From assembly GCA_964502525.1 (NCBI GenBank), contig CAZCXH010000102.1, positions 1 through 17,737 on the forward strand: a DNA stretch of 17,737 nucleotides, in the 5' to 3' direction. Below the pieces are notes generated by a model. That model was not told the DNA's origin, ran no database searches, and saw only the letters and a program-made list of their open reading frames with translations. The number at the start of each line of letters is the position of its first letter. Position 1 is the stretch's first letter. Of this stretch, positions 1 to 9,029 are shown in pieces. Origin of the DNA: DATLYB01 sp964502525 (GTDB lineage: Bacteria; Bacteroidota; Bacteroidia; Chitinophagales; CAIOSU01). The translations under genes and the position numbers were made by a program.

Positions 1-79
1 GTTTTAGCCGGTTTTTTTTCAACACCACCCGGTTCACGTAAATAACCGATGGAGAGATACTAAGGGAAAAATTGGAAGT

Positions 80-3000
80 TTAGTTCAGCACCACGATTTT
101 ATTAACGCTTGCTTTTTCCTCTGAACGAATCCTGACGAGATAGATTCCGGCTCGCAGGTTTTTTATGTCAATATTCATCTGGTCTGCGGAAAGGATATGC
201 GAAATCTGGAGTTTTCCCTGCAGGTCGAAAATCTCCACTATTCCCTTGCTGAAATTTTGAAGCTTAACAGTAACTGATGCTGACACGGGGTTTGGAAATA
301 CAACGAAACCCGGTTGCGCTTCATCCTGTTCTTCCATTCCTGTTTCTTCAATATTGCCCGCAAAACCATCAAAGCTGAGTTTGTCAATGATTAGCCGCGA
401 GGGTCCATAAGCATAGCCTTGAGAACATGAAATGGTGATAATGCCACTGTCAGGCACAAGGGAAGGGTCGAAGTATAGAATGGGAGCGCTGAATTTTTTA
501 AATTGAGTCGCAGAGTCACCATAGGTAAACACTCCCTTTCCGATTTCCTGACCGTTCTTAGTCAAACGGACGTCTATCAACATGCTGTCACCGTTCACCG
601 GATAATATTGAAAATAACCATTAAGGGTTTTATGCCTTGCGTAAACCGGAAAAGAAGGCTTGGGAGCTCCAATGATTCCCGATGACGTGTTGATGGAACC
701 GTTGGTATAGTTTCCATGTCCATCCATATCAATGGTTTGAACTTCAGCCGCGTAATCATCATCCGGCTGATTGAAATAAGTCATCTTCACCATGCTTAAA
801 GCCGGGTCGGGAACGCTGTCAAATACAATATACTTTAAATAGTTCCAGCTTTGAAGGCTTTGGTGCGGATAGGAAAACCATGTTTCGAAATCACCGTTCA
901 CCACCGCGGGGGCGGCCGGAATAAATGAAATATCATCAATGCTCAGGCTTTTGCCGGACTGTTCGAAAAGAACGGCAATCGAGAGCGTGTCGGGAGCGAG
1001 TGGCGACATATAATCAATTTTAAATGCCTTCCGCTGAAAGCCTCCTCCGGTGCTTCCCTGCAGGTAACAGTTTTGCAGACCGATTAAGGAGTCTCGCCTT
1101 GTCAGGAATATCATCATTTTCACGCTGCTGTCATTGGGCAGATTATCAAAATTGAACCAGGCTATCACCGAATCGGGGCGCGCGTTAAACGGCATTCCGC
1201 CATAAATGCGCGGACCCTGTCCGGTGGTATCCTTGTCTTTGAATTTGCCTAACAACAAGAGGTTTTGGCTATTCAGTTTAATGGCAAAATTTCCCGAGTG
1301 ACCCGGAACCCTCTCAAAGGAATCTGTAGCAACAAACCACCGGTAAGCTAACTCAACGGTATCGTTATCCCATAGCTGAAAATCCCAGTTGGGGATGGAA
1401 GGCTCGCCTACATAAACCTGTTTAATTCCTCCAAAAAATTCAGTGCCGTTGCCGGTCTCCGCTTTGAGCCGGTAGTAATAAAGAGTGCCGCTCTGCAACC
1501 CGCTGATGGTTGCATGCGCATCGTGAGATGCTGTGTCACTGACCTGCGCGGGTGTTGCGGGAATCTCATTTCCCAAAGTGGTGGTCGTTCCATACTGGAA
1601 ACTCAGACTCACGGATTCGGAAAAATCATGCACCCTGCCGTTCAGTTGCGCGGAAGTCCGGCTGACATCGGTTGCCGCGAGGGTTTGAGCGCGCAAATCT
1701 CCTTGCCCTGTAATAAAATAAAAAGGATTGCTGTAATAAATTCCTGATATTAATTCAGCTTTCATCCGGAAAAAGTATTTGGTATTCTGCGCCAGATACA
1801 GGGCTGCCGTGCTGATGGAGTGCGTTAACGTGTCGTTGATGTTGTATGGAGCAACATTAGGAACGGAAAAAAACACCTGGCTGTCAAGGCTCAGCTCAAA
1901 ACTGATGGAAGCGGGAACTTTAAATCCGCTTGCCCAGCCATTTAATGTTGCGGTTGAATCGGTTATATCGGTTGCATAGTCTGCCTCCAGCGAAGAATAA
2001 GCCTGACCGGTGAAAAAAGCCATGCTGCTTCCGTAGTGCGTTTCGGAGTTGGAAACGCCTTTGAGCCTGAAGAAATAAAGCGTATCGGGTTGAAGCGAAG
2101 CAAGGTTGGCGCTCACCGGCTGCAACAGCGTATCGTTCACAACGGGCGGTGATGCGGCAATCTGATTTCCAAATACCGGAGTGTTTCCATATTCAAATGA
2201 GAGATTTACGGCAGTTGGAAATCCGGCAACCGTTCCGTTCAGCGTGGCGGAATTATTTGTTACACTGGTAGCCGCCTGTGTTTCCAGCTTCCCTCCGGCA
2301 TTGCCCGTGAAGAATGAAAAAGTATCCGTTAATGCCGTGCCCGCAAGGGTGAAAGCATAAATCATATAATAATAAGTAGTGTTGGGCGTGAGTCCGCTAA
2401 CCAGCACGCGGGTAGAAGAGTAGCCATTGCTTTTCACATCTGCCGGAAACGTGGCGTCAGCGGTTGCCCATGAGGTGTCGGCAGTATAGATTACAGAAAG
2501 CCTTGCGGGTTCTCCATGCGTGTTGATGATTCCGTTTACCCATGCTTGCGCGGAGTCAACCAGTTCAACGCCTGCAGCGTATGGCTCAGGCACAGTCGCC
2601 ACCGTATAGATGAACTCTACGCCATCTTTCCCAACCACCCATCCATAGTCGTTGTTTAAAAACCTTACCGCATTAAAACGTTCATCTCCGCTGGCTCCGT
2701 TGAGAATTTCCTGAATCCAGTTTTGCCCGCCATCGGTTGTTTTCAGGATAGTTGCGCGGTAGCCCACCGCAAAACCGGTGTTCTGATTAATGAAATCCAC
2801 ATCGGTGAGCCAGCCTCCCAGTTCATCTTTAATAATCGTCCAACTGTTTCCACCGTTGGTTGTTTTCAGAATAGTTCGTATGGAATCATTGCTGAGATTT
2901 CCACCAACGATGAAACCGGTATTTGCATCAGTAAACCAGATTGAATTAAAATCCCTTTGTATGGGCGAAGCAACGGAAGTCCATGTATTGCCTGTATTGG

Positions 3001-3583
3001 TGGTTTTCAGAATTGTACCGTTATCGCCCACGGCAAAGCCGGTGGTTGAATTAAAGAGGTGAACCGAATTAAGCCATGCTCCGTTCTGGTCATGCTTTAC
3101 GCTCCACGATTGCCCGCCATCAGTTGATTTCAGGATGGTTTGCTTTTCAGTTTGGGCTGAATCAGCCTGCTTTCCCCCGGCAACAATCACGTTCAACTCG
3201 TCAATGAAAAACACTTTGTTGAAGTCGCGGTTCACGGGTGAACTTACTTGTGTCCATTGCACTCCGGCATCCGAGCTTTTCAATATTCTGCCGCCCGCGC
3301 CAACAGCGATTCCGTTTTGCCTGTCGGAAAATTCAACTGATTTCAGCCAAAGTTGATTGGTGTCAATATTAACATCCCATAATAAGCCGCCATTATAGGT
3401 TTTGAAAAGCGATTGAGTGGAATCGGCCAGCATCCAGCCGCCTACCGCAAGAACCGTATCACGCCCGAAAATATGAATACCGTTAATATCCCTGCCATTG
3501 GGAGCTCCGCTTTGGAACCATGTTTGCGCGTTTCCATTGAACAGTGAAAACACAGCCATACAAAGGCAAAGAACTCTTGTCAT
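80..3583 (-). CDS. T9SS-secreted multidomain protein: YCF48/BNR-like propeller, four FN3-like repeats, sorting domain
   Basis: This 1167-residue protein is predicted to be exported through Sec and then the type IX secretion system. A signal peptide spans residues 1-20 and ends in GNAQ. Residues about 22-330 hold at least six propeller-type repeats with the motif LK(T/S)T(D/N)GGxxW, as in YCF48/BNR-like proteins. Four repeats of about 95 residues (332-428, 432-526, 531-627, 631-726) have the FN3-like pattern SATLNG...FEYG...L.PxTLYFFRLK. Residues about 730-890 and 896-1075 each open with a (N)WDF.LW / NGDFETW motif, as in jelly-roll carbohydrate-binding-like domains. Residues 1092-1167 form a type A sorting domain with FPNP, FDLQGK, LRAGIYLVRI and a basic KIVVLN end. 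The substrate is unknown; a surface adhesin or polymer-binding role is inference. It is probably monocistronic, with its own promoter just upstream. Confidence 0.9.
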   Translation of the reverse strand: MTRVLCLCMAVFSLFNGNAQTWFQSGAPNGRDINGIHIFGRDTVLAVGGWMLADSTQSLFKTYNGGLLWDVNIDTNQLWLKSVEFSDRQNGIAVGAGGRILKSSDAGVQWTQVSSPVNRDFNKVFFIDELNVIVAGGKQADSAQTEKQTILKSTDGGQSWSVKHDQNGAWLNSVHLFNSTTGFAVGDNGTILKTTNTGNTWTSVASPIQRDFNSIWFTDANTGFIVGGNLSNDSIRTILKTTNGGNSWTIIKDELGGWLTDVDFINQNTGFAVGYRATILKTTDGGQNWIQEILNGASGDERFNAVRFLNNDYGWVVGKDGVEFIYTVATVPEPYAAGVELVDSAQAWVNGIINTHGEPARLSVIYTADTSWATADATFPADVKSNGYSSTRVLVSGLTPNTTYYYMIYAFTLAGTALTDTFSFFTGNAGGKLETQAATSVTNNSATLNGTVAGFPTAVNLSFEYGNTPVFGNQIAASPPVVNDTLLQPVSANLASLQPDTLYFFRLKGVSNSETHYGSSMAFFTGQAYSSLEADYATDITDSTATLNGWASGFKVPASISFELSLDSQVFFSVPNVAPYNINDTLTHSISTAALYLAQNTKYFFRMKAELISGIYYSNPFYFITGQGDLRAQTLAATDVSRTSAQLNGRVHDFSESVSLSFQYGTTTTLGNEIPATPAQVSDTASHDAHATISGLQSGTLYYYRLKAETGNGTEFFGGIKQVYVGEPSIPNWDFQLWDNDTVELAYRWFVATDSFERVPGHSGNFAIKLNSQNLLLLGKFKDKDTTGQGPRIYGGMPFNARPDSVIAWFNFDNLPNDSSVKMMIFLTRRDSLIGLQNCYLQGSTGGGFQRKAFKIDYMSPLAPDTLSIAVLFEQSGKSLSIDDISFIPAAPAVVNGDFETWFSYPHQSLQSWNYLKYIVFDSVPDPALSMVKMTYFNQPDDDYAAEVQTIDMDGHGNYTNGSINTSSGIIGAPKPSFPVYARHKTLNGYFQYYPVNGDSMLIDVRLTKNGQEIGKGVFTYGDSATQFKKFSAPILYFDPSLVPDSGIITISCSQGYAYGPSRLIIDKLSFDGFAGNIEETGMEEQDEAQPGFVVFPNPVSASVTVKLQNFSKGIVEIFDLQGKLQISHILSADQMNIDIKNLRAGIYLVRIRSEEKASVNKIVVLN

Positions 3584-3625
3584 CGCTGCAATAGTTTTGA
3601 TTGAGGCTTTTTATGCCCTGAATGC

Positions 3626-3656
3626 GAAAGTTAGGAAACAGGCTGATGAAATCAAA
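3626..3656 (-). promoter_or_regulatory. Bacteroidota-type promoter for the 1167-residue T9SS protein
   Basis: On the minus strand TTTG (complement of 3653-3656) is followed after 19 bp by TAACTTTC (complement of 3626-3633). This is one mismatch from the -7 consensus TAnnTTTG. It lies about 43 bp upstream of the ATG at 3583 and directly after the cytochrome stop codon. Assignment is by motif and spacing only. Confidence 0.5.
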
Positions 3657-3666
3657 GGCAGCCTGT

Positions 3667-4656
3667 CTAATTCTTCTGCGGTTTCTCCCCGGGTTCGAAA
3701 ACGGTTTGCACCACCGCATTCTCCACCGGTTCTAATGACTGCAGGTAGCGGTAAATGGCTTTTAACTCCAATTCGTTAATTTTTGAAAATGCGCCCCACG
3801 GCATGGGGCTGAGGCTTTGTCCGCGCCCCGCTTTCATCCTTGCGACAAAAGCAGCTTCTGACCAGTCTGCCATTACACCGGTACCCTTGTGCGGGGTGAT
3901 GTTTGGCGAAATATGTGTCTTGCCCTGGCTGAATGCATCCGGCATAAATTGCATTCCTCCCGCAAACGGTTTCCCGATAAATGCCCCCGTTTTCATATCC
4001 CGTTCGGTATGGCATCCCACACAGTTTGCCACATTATTCGCCAGATATTTTCCATACTCAACAGTTGAATCTATCACTACTGAAACGGGAGGAGTTGTCT
4101 TTGCGCCTTCAGGTCTAATCAAGCCGAATGCCATCACCGCCTTCCCAAGAAATTTATAATCGCTTCGTTTCACTTCATGCTTCACGGGCGGTTGCGAGCG
4201 CAGAAATGAAATCACCGCAGTTAAATCGGCATCGCTCATCTCGGCAAAGGGCATGAAGGGCATGATACATCTGCCATCCGCGCCCACCATGTAGCGCATA
4301 ATCCGCGCTATTTCCCCATCGCTCAGTTTGCCGATGCCGGTTTCCATGTCGGGCGTAAGATTGGGTGCGCGGAATGTGCCGGGTGGAATGTCCAATTCCC
4401 ATCCACCGCTCAGCGGCAACTGCTCACCGGTGGTTTCAACGTGCACAATTTTATCCATCGGCATGTGACAGGTGGCGCAATGCGCAGGTCCGTAAGCAAG
4501 ATACCTGCCGCGCGCAATCACAGCGGAATCGGTGCTGGCTTTTATGTCAGGATAGGGAGCTTCATATTTTTTATTCCAGGAGAACTGGACATAAGCAATC
4601 AGGATGAGGATGATGGCAGCCAATCCTCCAAGCAGGTATAAGATAAATTTTTTCAT
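3667..4656 (-). CDS. Membrane-anchored dihaem c-type cytochrome
   Basis: This 329-residue protein has an N-terminal hydrophobic anchor (residues about 4-24) and two haem c sites, CATCH at 60-64 and CVGCH at 212-216. After the first haem the segment FRAPNLTPDMETGIGKLSDGEI is typical of the cytochrome c subunits of membrane dehydrogenases, such as the alcohol or gluconate dehydrogenase type. Met residues in RCIMPFMPF (about 130-137) are candidate axial ligands. A similar NITPHKGTG segment follows the second haem. It should carry electrons on the periplasmic face of the inner membrane. No dehydrogenase gene is adjacent, so its partner is unknown. I chose the ATG at 4656 because it begins the membrane anchor (MKKFILYLL); an in-frame upstream ATG at 4680 would add eight non-signal residues and falls on the predicted promoter. 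Confidence 0.88.
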   Translation of the reverse strand: MKKFILYLLGGLAAIILILIAYVQFSWNKKYEAPYPDIKASTDSAVIARGRYLAYGPAHCATCHMPMDKIVHVETTGEQLPLSGGWELDIPPGTFRAPNLTPDMETGIGKLSDGEIARIMRYMVGADGRCIMPFMPFAEMSDADLTAVISFLRSQPPVKHEVKRSDYKFLGKAVMAFGLIRPEGAKTTPPVSVVIDSTVEYGKYLANNVANCVGCHTERDMKTGAFIGKPFAGGMQFMPDAFSQGKTHISPNITPHKGTGVMADWSEAAFVARMKAGRGQSLSPMPWGAFSKINELELKAIYRYLQSLEPVENAVVQTVFEPGEKPQKN

Positions 4657-4677
4657 AAGGGGGTTTTTAGTCAGTTG

Positions 4678-4708
4678 CAAATATTTGAAAATTGTTTTTC
4701 CGATCCAA
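4678..4708 (-). promoter_or_regulatory. Candidate promoter for the dihaem cytochrome
   Basis: On the minus strand TTG (complement of 4706-4708) is followed after 20 bp by AATATTTG (complement of 4678-4685), one mismatch from TAnnTTTG. It lies about 22 bp upstream of the ATG at 4656 and overlaps the alternative ATG at 4680, which supports the shorter start. Confidence 0.45.
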
Positions 4709-4741
4709 GCAGCCGGAATAAATTTTTCAACTTATTTTGGT

Positions 4742-4882
4742 ATGGTGAAAACCTACCCCATCACCACCGCCTATCTGAAAGTTGACGAGTTGCGCACCGT
4801 TCCCAATGAAACTTTTGATTTGGAACTGGCAGGCGAAGCGAAAAAGAAAATGCAGACGTGCCGCGCATTTCTCGAAAAGAAT
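4742..4882 (+). pseudogene. Truncated N-terminus resembling aromatic amino acid/histidine ammonia-lyase
   Basis: An ATG at 4742 opens about 46 codons whose pattern, a leading strand then TFDLELAGEAKKKMQTCRAF and LEK, resembles the first 45-50 residues of HutH/PAL-family lyases (typically L.L....A...I..CR.FL). Family members continue into the conserved YGINTGFG region and run to about 500 residues. Here the similarity ends at about 4880 and the frame runs antisense into the neighbouring TPR gene, whose stop codon is at 4884-4886. The Ala-Ser-Gly catalytic segment is absent, so any activity is excluded. Its break point exactly at the 3' end of the TPR gene suggests a past deletion or rearrangement. 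The match is from memory of the family, so a chance ORF remains possible. Confidence 0.4.
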
Positions 4883-4883
4883 A

Positions 4884-5354
4884 CTACTTGCAATACCCAT
4901 CCACCATATTCTGCGCACGGGTGTAGCCCAGTTCGACCGCTTTTTTCCAATCGCTGCAGGCGCCAGTTTTATCACCCGATTTATATTTTGACATCGCCCT
5001 GAAGTTGTAAGCATCGGAGAAGTCGGGCTTGAGGGAGATGCACTTGTCGAAGTCAGATATAGCGCCTGCAAAATCCCCAGAGTTATGCTTGCGGGTGGCA
5101 TTGTCGTAGTAGGCTTTGTAATCATTGGCAGGCGTGGCTGCCCTGATAATATCCTGCACGCTCTCATCGCCTTTGGCGGGATATTCCTTGTATTTCAATT
5201 CCTTTTCATTTTGCACCGAGCGCGCTGCGGACTTATCAATGGTTTTAGCGCCATCCGGATTCGGCTCTTCGATGGCGGTGGAGGTTTTCCTGCCGCATGC
5301 AGCAAGGATCAGAACCGAAAGGATAAATGGAGAAAGAACTTTCATGATTATCAT
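4884..5354 (-). CDS. TPR-repeat lipoprotein
   Basis: This 156-residue protein has a lipoprotein signal ending in the lipobox LAAC, with the lipidated Cys at residue 20. A charged linker follows, then two to three TPR-like helical repeats at residues about 78-150 (HNSGDFAGAISDFDKCISLK, then FSDAYNFRAMSKYKSGDKTG). The start ATG at 5354 overlaps the stop of the upstream propeller gene as ATGA, which implies translational coupling in one operon. A second ATG at 5345 would also preserve the signal peptide. TPR lipoproteins usually mediate protein-protein contacts at the envelope. A link to secretion or surface anchoring of the upstream T9SS protein is plausible but is inference. Confidence 0.85.
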   Translation of the reverse strand: MIIMKVLSPFILSVLILAACGRKTSTAIEEPNPDGAKTIDKSAARSVQNEKELKYKEYPAKGDESVQDIIRAATPANDYKAYYDNATRKHNSGDFAGAISDFDKCISLKPDFSDAYNFRAMSKYKSGDKTGACSDWKKAVELGYTRAQNMVDGYCK

Positions 5355-8083
5355 TTTAAGACAACGATTCTTTTCATTATCCGGGAGCCGCCCGCATCCA
5401 CTATTGCAAGATAAACTCCCGGCTGAACAGCGGAAAAATCAATTTCGTAACGATGGCTTCCCTCCCCTGCCGTGCCCAGCATTTTTTCATGAGCCTTGCG
5501 ACCAAGAAGGTCAACAACGCTAAAGGTTAATTTGCTGATACGGGATAATTCAATATCGAGCATGACGAGGCTGACCACAGGGTTGGGATACAATTGCAAG
5601 CTTGCCACGGCTCCCGTTAAATCCATCACAGCGGTTGACTTGCTGCAAGCTTGACCGCGATTGGCTTCCAGCAAGGTAACGGTACGGAACATTCCGCGTC
5701 CGTAAGTGCCGGCATAGATGACGCGGCAATCATTGTCATACAGCATCTCCTGAAAGACGGTGAACACCGGAACGGGATTCATGCCGTCAAACTCCGGTAA
5801 CCATGTTTGCCCTTCATCTGAAGTTGCCCACATTCCCATATCAGTGCCGATGATGATATTATCGGGATTATAATAATCAATCACCGCGCTATAGACGGGA
5901 AAATGCGGCAGATCTCCCTGTATGGAAGTGAACGTTGGCGCGGCAGATGTGGCATTGGTGGAAACGAACACATGCGGCTTGTCGTCCTCATCGGTATAAT
6001 TGGCAAGCGTGACCACCACATGAGCGGGATTATTGGGATCGGCTGCGATGCCCGCCACGTATCCCGCCCAACCCCACGTGTTGTGGCTCGCGATTTCCTT
6101 CACCTTGATTCCCGTCACCACATTGCCTGCGGAGTAGTTTGCGGTGATGACGCTGTCGAGCCGGTAGACATAGCCATTTCCCAGTCCCACGTAGAAAATT
6201 CCATCGGTGGTTTTCTCAATGGTTGAAACGTAGTCGCTGCCAGGAAGATTGACGCGGTAAAACACAGGATCAGCGCTGAAGTTGAGCGGTTCTGGCGTCA
6301 GGTAAATCCGCGAGGCGCCACCAAAGACAAAGAATGCTTTTTCACTACCAACATCTTCCCACAGGATAAAAGGCGCGATGAACTCGCAGCCTCCATCGGG
6401 AGTGCAATCGGTGCTGCTGCCCTTGGCGAATTTGTCCCACCAGCACGACCACGCGCTGCCGCGGCTGGACGAACGGAAAATCTCACCGAACTGTATCTCA
6501 GCAAAAAAAGCATCGGGGTTGACCTTGGAGATGGCGCAGTAGCCACCGTCACCGCCCCTCACAAGGTCGGCAGTGAGGCGGGTGTTGCCCTTGAAATCAA
6601 TGTGGGACGTGCCGTTGTCCTGCGCACCGGCAAGCAACTCGCCCGCTGCCGAGGCAGCCATATTATAGAACTGGGTGGTGATATAACCTTTGTTGCGTTC
6701 TGTAAATGTGGGGAAGTCATTCAAAGCATTTTCAGATTTAAAAACTCCGCCATCTGTTCCAACAAAAGCAATGTTGGGATCTGAGGGATGAAAAACGATT
6801 TCATGCATGTCGGCATGCACATAATAAGGATTGGCAGCTCCGCGCGATGAGGCGGAAGCGATCAGCCTCCACCCCACATCGTTGCCACCGGCTTGCAGTT
6901 GCACCTGCCCGCCTATCCAAACTTTATCCTTATTTGACGGCACCACCGCAATGCAGGCGTCATAATTGCCCTGATCCCCCAACGGGTTGAACACATCGCT
7001 GTTTTCGGGCGAATACACCTCCCACGTCATGCCGGCATCCGTTGATCGGTATATGCCTCTCAACTTGTCATCGGAGCGGACGATAAGCGCATAAACATAA
7101 TCGGGATCATCGGGAGAAATTGCCAATTCTATGCGCCTGGTGTTGGTGATTGGAAACCCGTTTTGAAGGGCAACAAGCTCAAAGCTGGCGCCATCCTCAG
7201 AACGATAATAACGTTCATTGCCAAAACCCACTGCAGCATGAACCACTCCGTTTGCGCCAACGGCAACGTCACGCGCTGCCGATTCAGGGATGCCTTGCGC
7301 GGGCAGCCATGTGGAGCCGCTGTCGCTTGAAATCATCAAGCCCCCGTTGGTAGCGGCATAAATTTTCCGGTAGTCACCGGGGTCTGCCGCAATCTCGTTG
7401 ACATACGACCAGGTTTCGTCAGCATTCCATGAAGATGTTTTGGTGGATGGAAGCTGACGGAAAGTTTGCCCGTTATCGGATGATTTATAAATGCCATCGC
7501 CAATATGACCTACGGTGTTGGCTTCGGTGTAAACATAGGATTCGCCTGTGCCGGCATAGATGTCACCGTTGGGCGCCTGCGCGAGGGAAGAGATGCTTTG
7601 CGAATAAGGCAGTTCGCTGAACGAGGGATGAAGATTCCATGACAGCCCGCCATTGTCGGAGACAAACAGACCGCCCGTGACGCTGCCCGCGTACATCCTC
7701 TCGGGATTGTTGCGGTCAATGAGGATGGCACGCGTCCTGCCGCCAACGTTATCGGGACCCTGTTCTTCCCATCTCAGGTTCAGCGAAGAGCTGCGCGCGC
7801 TGCCGGAAACATTCCGGTTGGCAACCACTTCCCGCACCCTTTTGATCTCGCTGTAATTAATCTTCCCGGTTCCCGGATCCATGAGCCGCTTCTCCAGCCA
7901 TGCCGCAGCGCCTTTAATGCCTTGCTTCTCCCTGGCTTTTATGTAATTATGATGATTCGCTTCTACGAGTGGCGTTGGATATTTCAGGACAAGCTGTTCC
8001 TTGTTATGGTGTTCGTTTGATAAGAATACCGCAGAGGCTAAAAGGAAAGACAGCAAAACAGCTAAGGGCACTAATCTTTTCAT
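5351..8083 (-). CDS. T9SS-secreted sialidase/VPS10-like beta-propeller protein
   Basis: This 910-residue protein begins with a signal/anchor segment (MKRLVPLAVLLSF and on). After a helical stretch, the segment WEEQGPDNVGGRTRAILID opens a long series of BNR/Asp-box-like repeats (GLFVSDNGGLSWN, GIYKSSDNGQTF, ISSDSGSTW, YRSTDAGMTW, ATSDEGQTW). This is typical of the large propellers annotated as VPS10 or sialidase-like in Bacteroidota. The last 80 residues or so are a type A sorting domain (LYPNP, VVDLLGR, QPGVYLAIV, KRIVVLK). No sialidase catalytic set is evident, so enzymatic function should not be assumed. I chose ATG 8083 because it begins the signal sequence. The frame stays open to an ATG at 8182, but a -7 element at 8170-8177 overlaps that position. 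It shares an ATGA overlap with the TPR lipoprotein downstream. Confidence 0.88.
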   Translation of the reverse strand: MKRLVPLAVLLSFLLASAVFLSNEHHNKEQLVLKYPTPLVEANHHNYIKAREKQGIKGAAAWLEKRLMDPGTGKINYSEIKRVREVVANRNVSGSARSSSLNLRWEEQGPDNVGGRTRAILIDRNNPERMYAGSVTGGLFVSDNGGLSWNLHPSFSELPYSQSISSLAQAPNGDIYAGTGESYVYTEANTVGHIGDGIYKSSDNGQTFRQLPSTKTSSWNADETWSYVNEIAADPGDYRKIYAATNGGLMISSDSGSTWLPAQGIPESAARDVAVGANGVVHAAVGFGNERYYRSEDGASFELVALQNGFPITNTRRIELAISPDDPDYVYALIVRSDDKLRGIYRSTDAGMTWEVYSPENSDVFNPLGDQGNYDACIAVVPSNKDKVWIGGQVQLQAGGNDVGWRLIASASSRGAANPYYVHADMHEIVFHPSDPNIAFVGTDGGVFKSENALNDFPTFTERNKGYITTQFYNMAASAAGELLAGAQDNGTSHIDFKGNTRLTADLVRGGDGGYCAISKVNPDAFFAEIQFGEIFRSSSRGSAWSCWWDKFAKGSSTDCTPDGGCEFIAPFILWEDVGSEKAFFVFGGASRIYLTPEPLNFSADPVFYRVNLPGSDYVSTIEKTTDGIFYVGLGNGYVYRLDSVITANYSAGNVVTGIKVKEIASHNTWGWAGYVAGIAADPNNPAHVVVTLANYTDEDDKPHVFVSTNATSAAPTFTSIQGDLPHFPVYSAVIDYYNPDNIIIGTDMGMWATSDEGQTWLPEFDGMNPVPVFTVFQEMLYDNDCRVIYAGTYGRGMFRTVTLLEANRGQACSKSTAVMDLTGAVASLQLYPNPVVSLVMLDIELSRISKLTFSVVDLLGRKAHEKMLGTAGEGSHRYEIDFSAVQPGVYLAIVDAGGSRIMKRIVVLK

Positions 8084-8169
8084 CGGGAAAGATTTGCCAA
8101 TAATCTGCGGTGTTCTTGCTGTTGCGGGTTCAAGCATCCACACACAAGGAGTATTGTTCATTAAAAATA

Positions 8170-8177
8170 CAAAATTA
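8170..8177 (-). promoter_or_regulatory. -7 element (TAATTTTG) for the propeller/TPR operon
   Basis: The complement of 8170-8177 reads TAATTTTG, a full match to TAnnTTTG. It sits in the gap after the glycosyltransferase and about 87 bp upstream of ATG 8083. No good -33 TTG is present at the expected spacing, so the call rests on one box. Confidence 0.4.
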
Positions 8178-8193
8178 TGCACAGCATTTTCAA

Positions 8194-8919
8194 TTACTTC
8201 CCTCCGAATATGCTATCCCATTGCATTTGCAAAACACCGGCAGCGGCTTCCTTTGCGATAGACTGGCTCATCTTTGAATTGCCCGCAACGCGGTTGATGA
8301 AGGTGATAGGCACTTCCTTTATTTTGAATCCCTTCTTCCATGCTTTGAATTTCATTTCAATCTGGAAGGCATAACCAACGAATTTAATGCCGTTAAGGTC
8401 AATATTTTCAAGCACCCTTCGCCTGTAGCAGATGAACCCTGCGGTGGTGTCCTTGCACGGAATCCATGTGATAAGCCTCACATATAAAGAAGCGAAATAG
8501 GAAAGCAGTATGCGGCTGGCGGGCCAATTTTCCACTTTGCCGCCTTTCACATAGCGCGACCCCACCGCCACGTCTGCGCCATTCTTCGCACATGCTTCGT
8601 AAAGCCGCGGAAGGTCCCGGGGATTGTGCGAAAAGTCGGCATCCATTTCAAAGATGTATTCATAGCCCCTTTGGAGCGCCCAGCGGAAGCCATGAATATA
8701 TGCGGTGCCCAGCCCCATCTTGCCGGAACGCTCTTCAATGAAAAGCCTGCCGGGAAATTTTATCATCTGCTCCCTGACGAGGCGCGCGGTGCCATCCGGG
8801 GATCCGTCATCAACAATCAAAATGTCAAACGCCACCGGCAGGGAGAACACCACCTCAATCACGCGAACAATATTCTCCTTTTCGTTATATGTAGGAATGA
8901 TGACTAAGCGTTCGCCCAA
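8194..8919 (-). CDS. Polyprenol-phosphate mannosyltransferase-like GT2 glycosyltransferase
   Basis: This 241-residue family 2 glycosyltransferase has the GT-A signatures VIIPTYNEKENI (6-17), ILIVDDGSPDGT (33-44), RSGKMGLGTAYIHGF (64-78) and the metal-binding DAD at 93-95 in EMDADFSHNP. These match the DPM1/polyprenol monophosphomannose synthase group, which transfers a sugar from GDP-mannose or a similar donor to polyprenyl phosphate on the cytoplasmic face. There is no C-terminal membrane domain, so it is the soluble, DPM1-like short form. The actual sugar cannot be told from sequence. In Bacteroidota this gene often stands alone near housekeeping genes. It has its own predicted -7 element upstream. 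Confidence 0.87.
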   Translation of the reverse strand: MGERLVIIPTYNEKENIVRVIEVVFSLPVAFDILIVDDGSPDGTARLVREQMIKFPGRLFIEERSGKMGLGTAYIHGFRWALQRGYEYIFEMDADFSHNPRDLPRLYEACAKNGADVAVGSRYVKGGKVENWPASRILLSYFASLYVRLITWIPCKDTTAGFICYRRRVLENIDLNGIKFVGYAFQIEMKFKAWKKGFKIKEVPITFINRVAGNSKMSQSIAKEAAAGVLQMQWDSIFGGK

Positions 8920-8947
8920 GATGATCTGTTGCGTAATTGAATGTCCA

Positions 8948-8955
8948 CAAAGGTA
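8948..8955 (-). promoter_or_regulatory. -7 element (TACCTTTG) for the GT2 gene
   Basis: The complement of 8948-8955 is TACCTTTG, a full TAnnTTTG match, 29 bp upstream of ATG 8919 in the rimM-GT2 gap. No clear TTG lies 19-20 bp further upstream. Confidence 0.45.
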
Positions 8956-9029
8956 ATGAATTAGATAGCACTGCTTGCCCGGAAGGTAATGATATTATGG
9001 TTTTTTAACCCTAAGATGCCGCAAGCTCA

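Noticed and set aside
1..79. Possible terminator after the 1167-residue T9SS gene
   Set aside because: There is a T-run near 11-20 and some GC-rich words, but no convincing stem precedes an appropriate T-run in the minus direction.
8084..8182. Upstream in-frame extension of the propeller protein
   Set aside because: It lacks signal-peptide character, follows a -7 promoter element at 8170-8177, and would bury the real signal sequence 33 residues inside.
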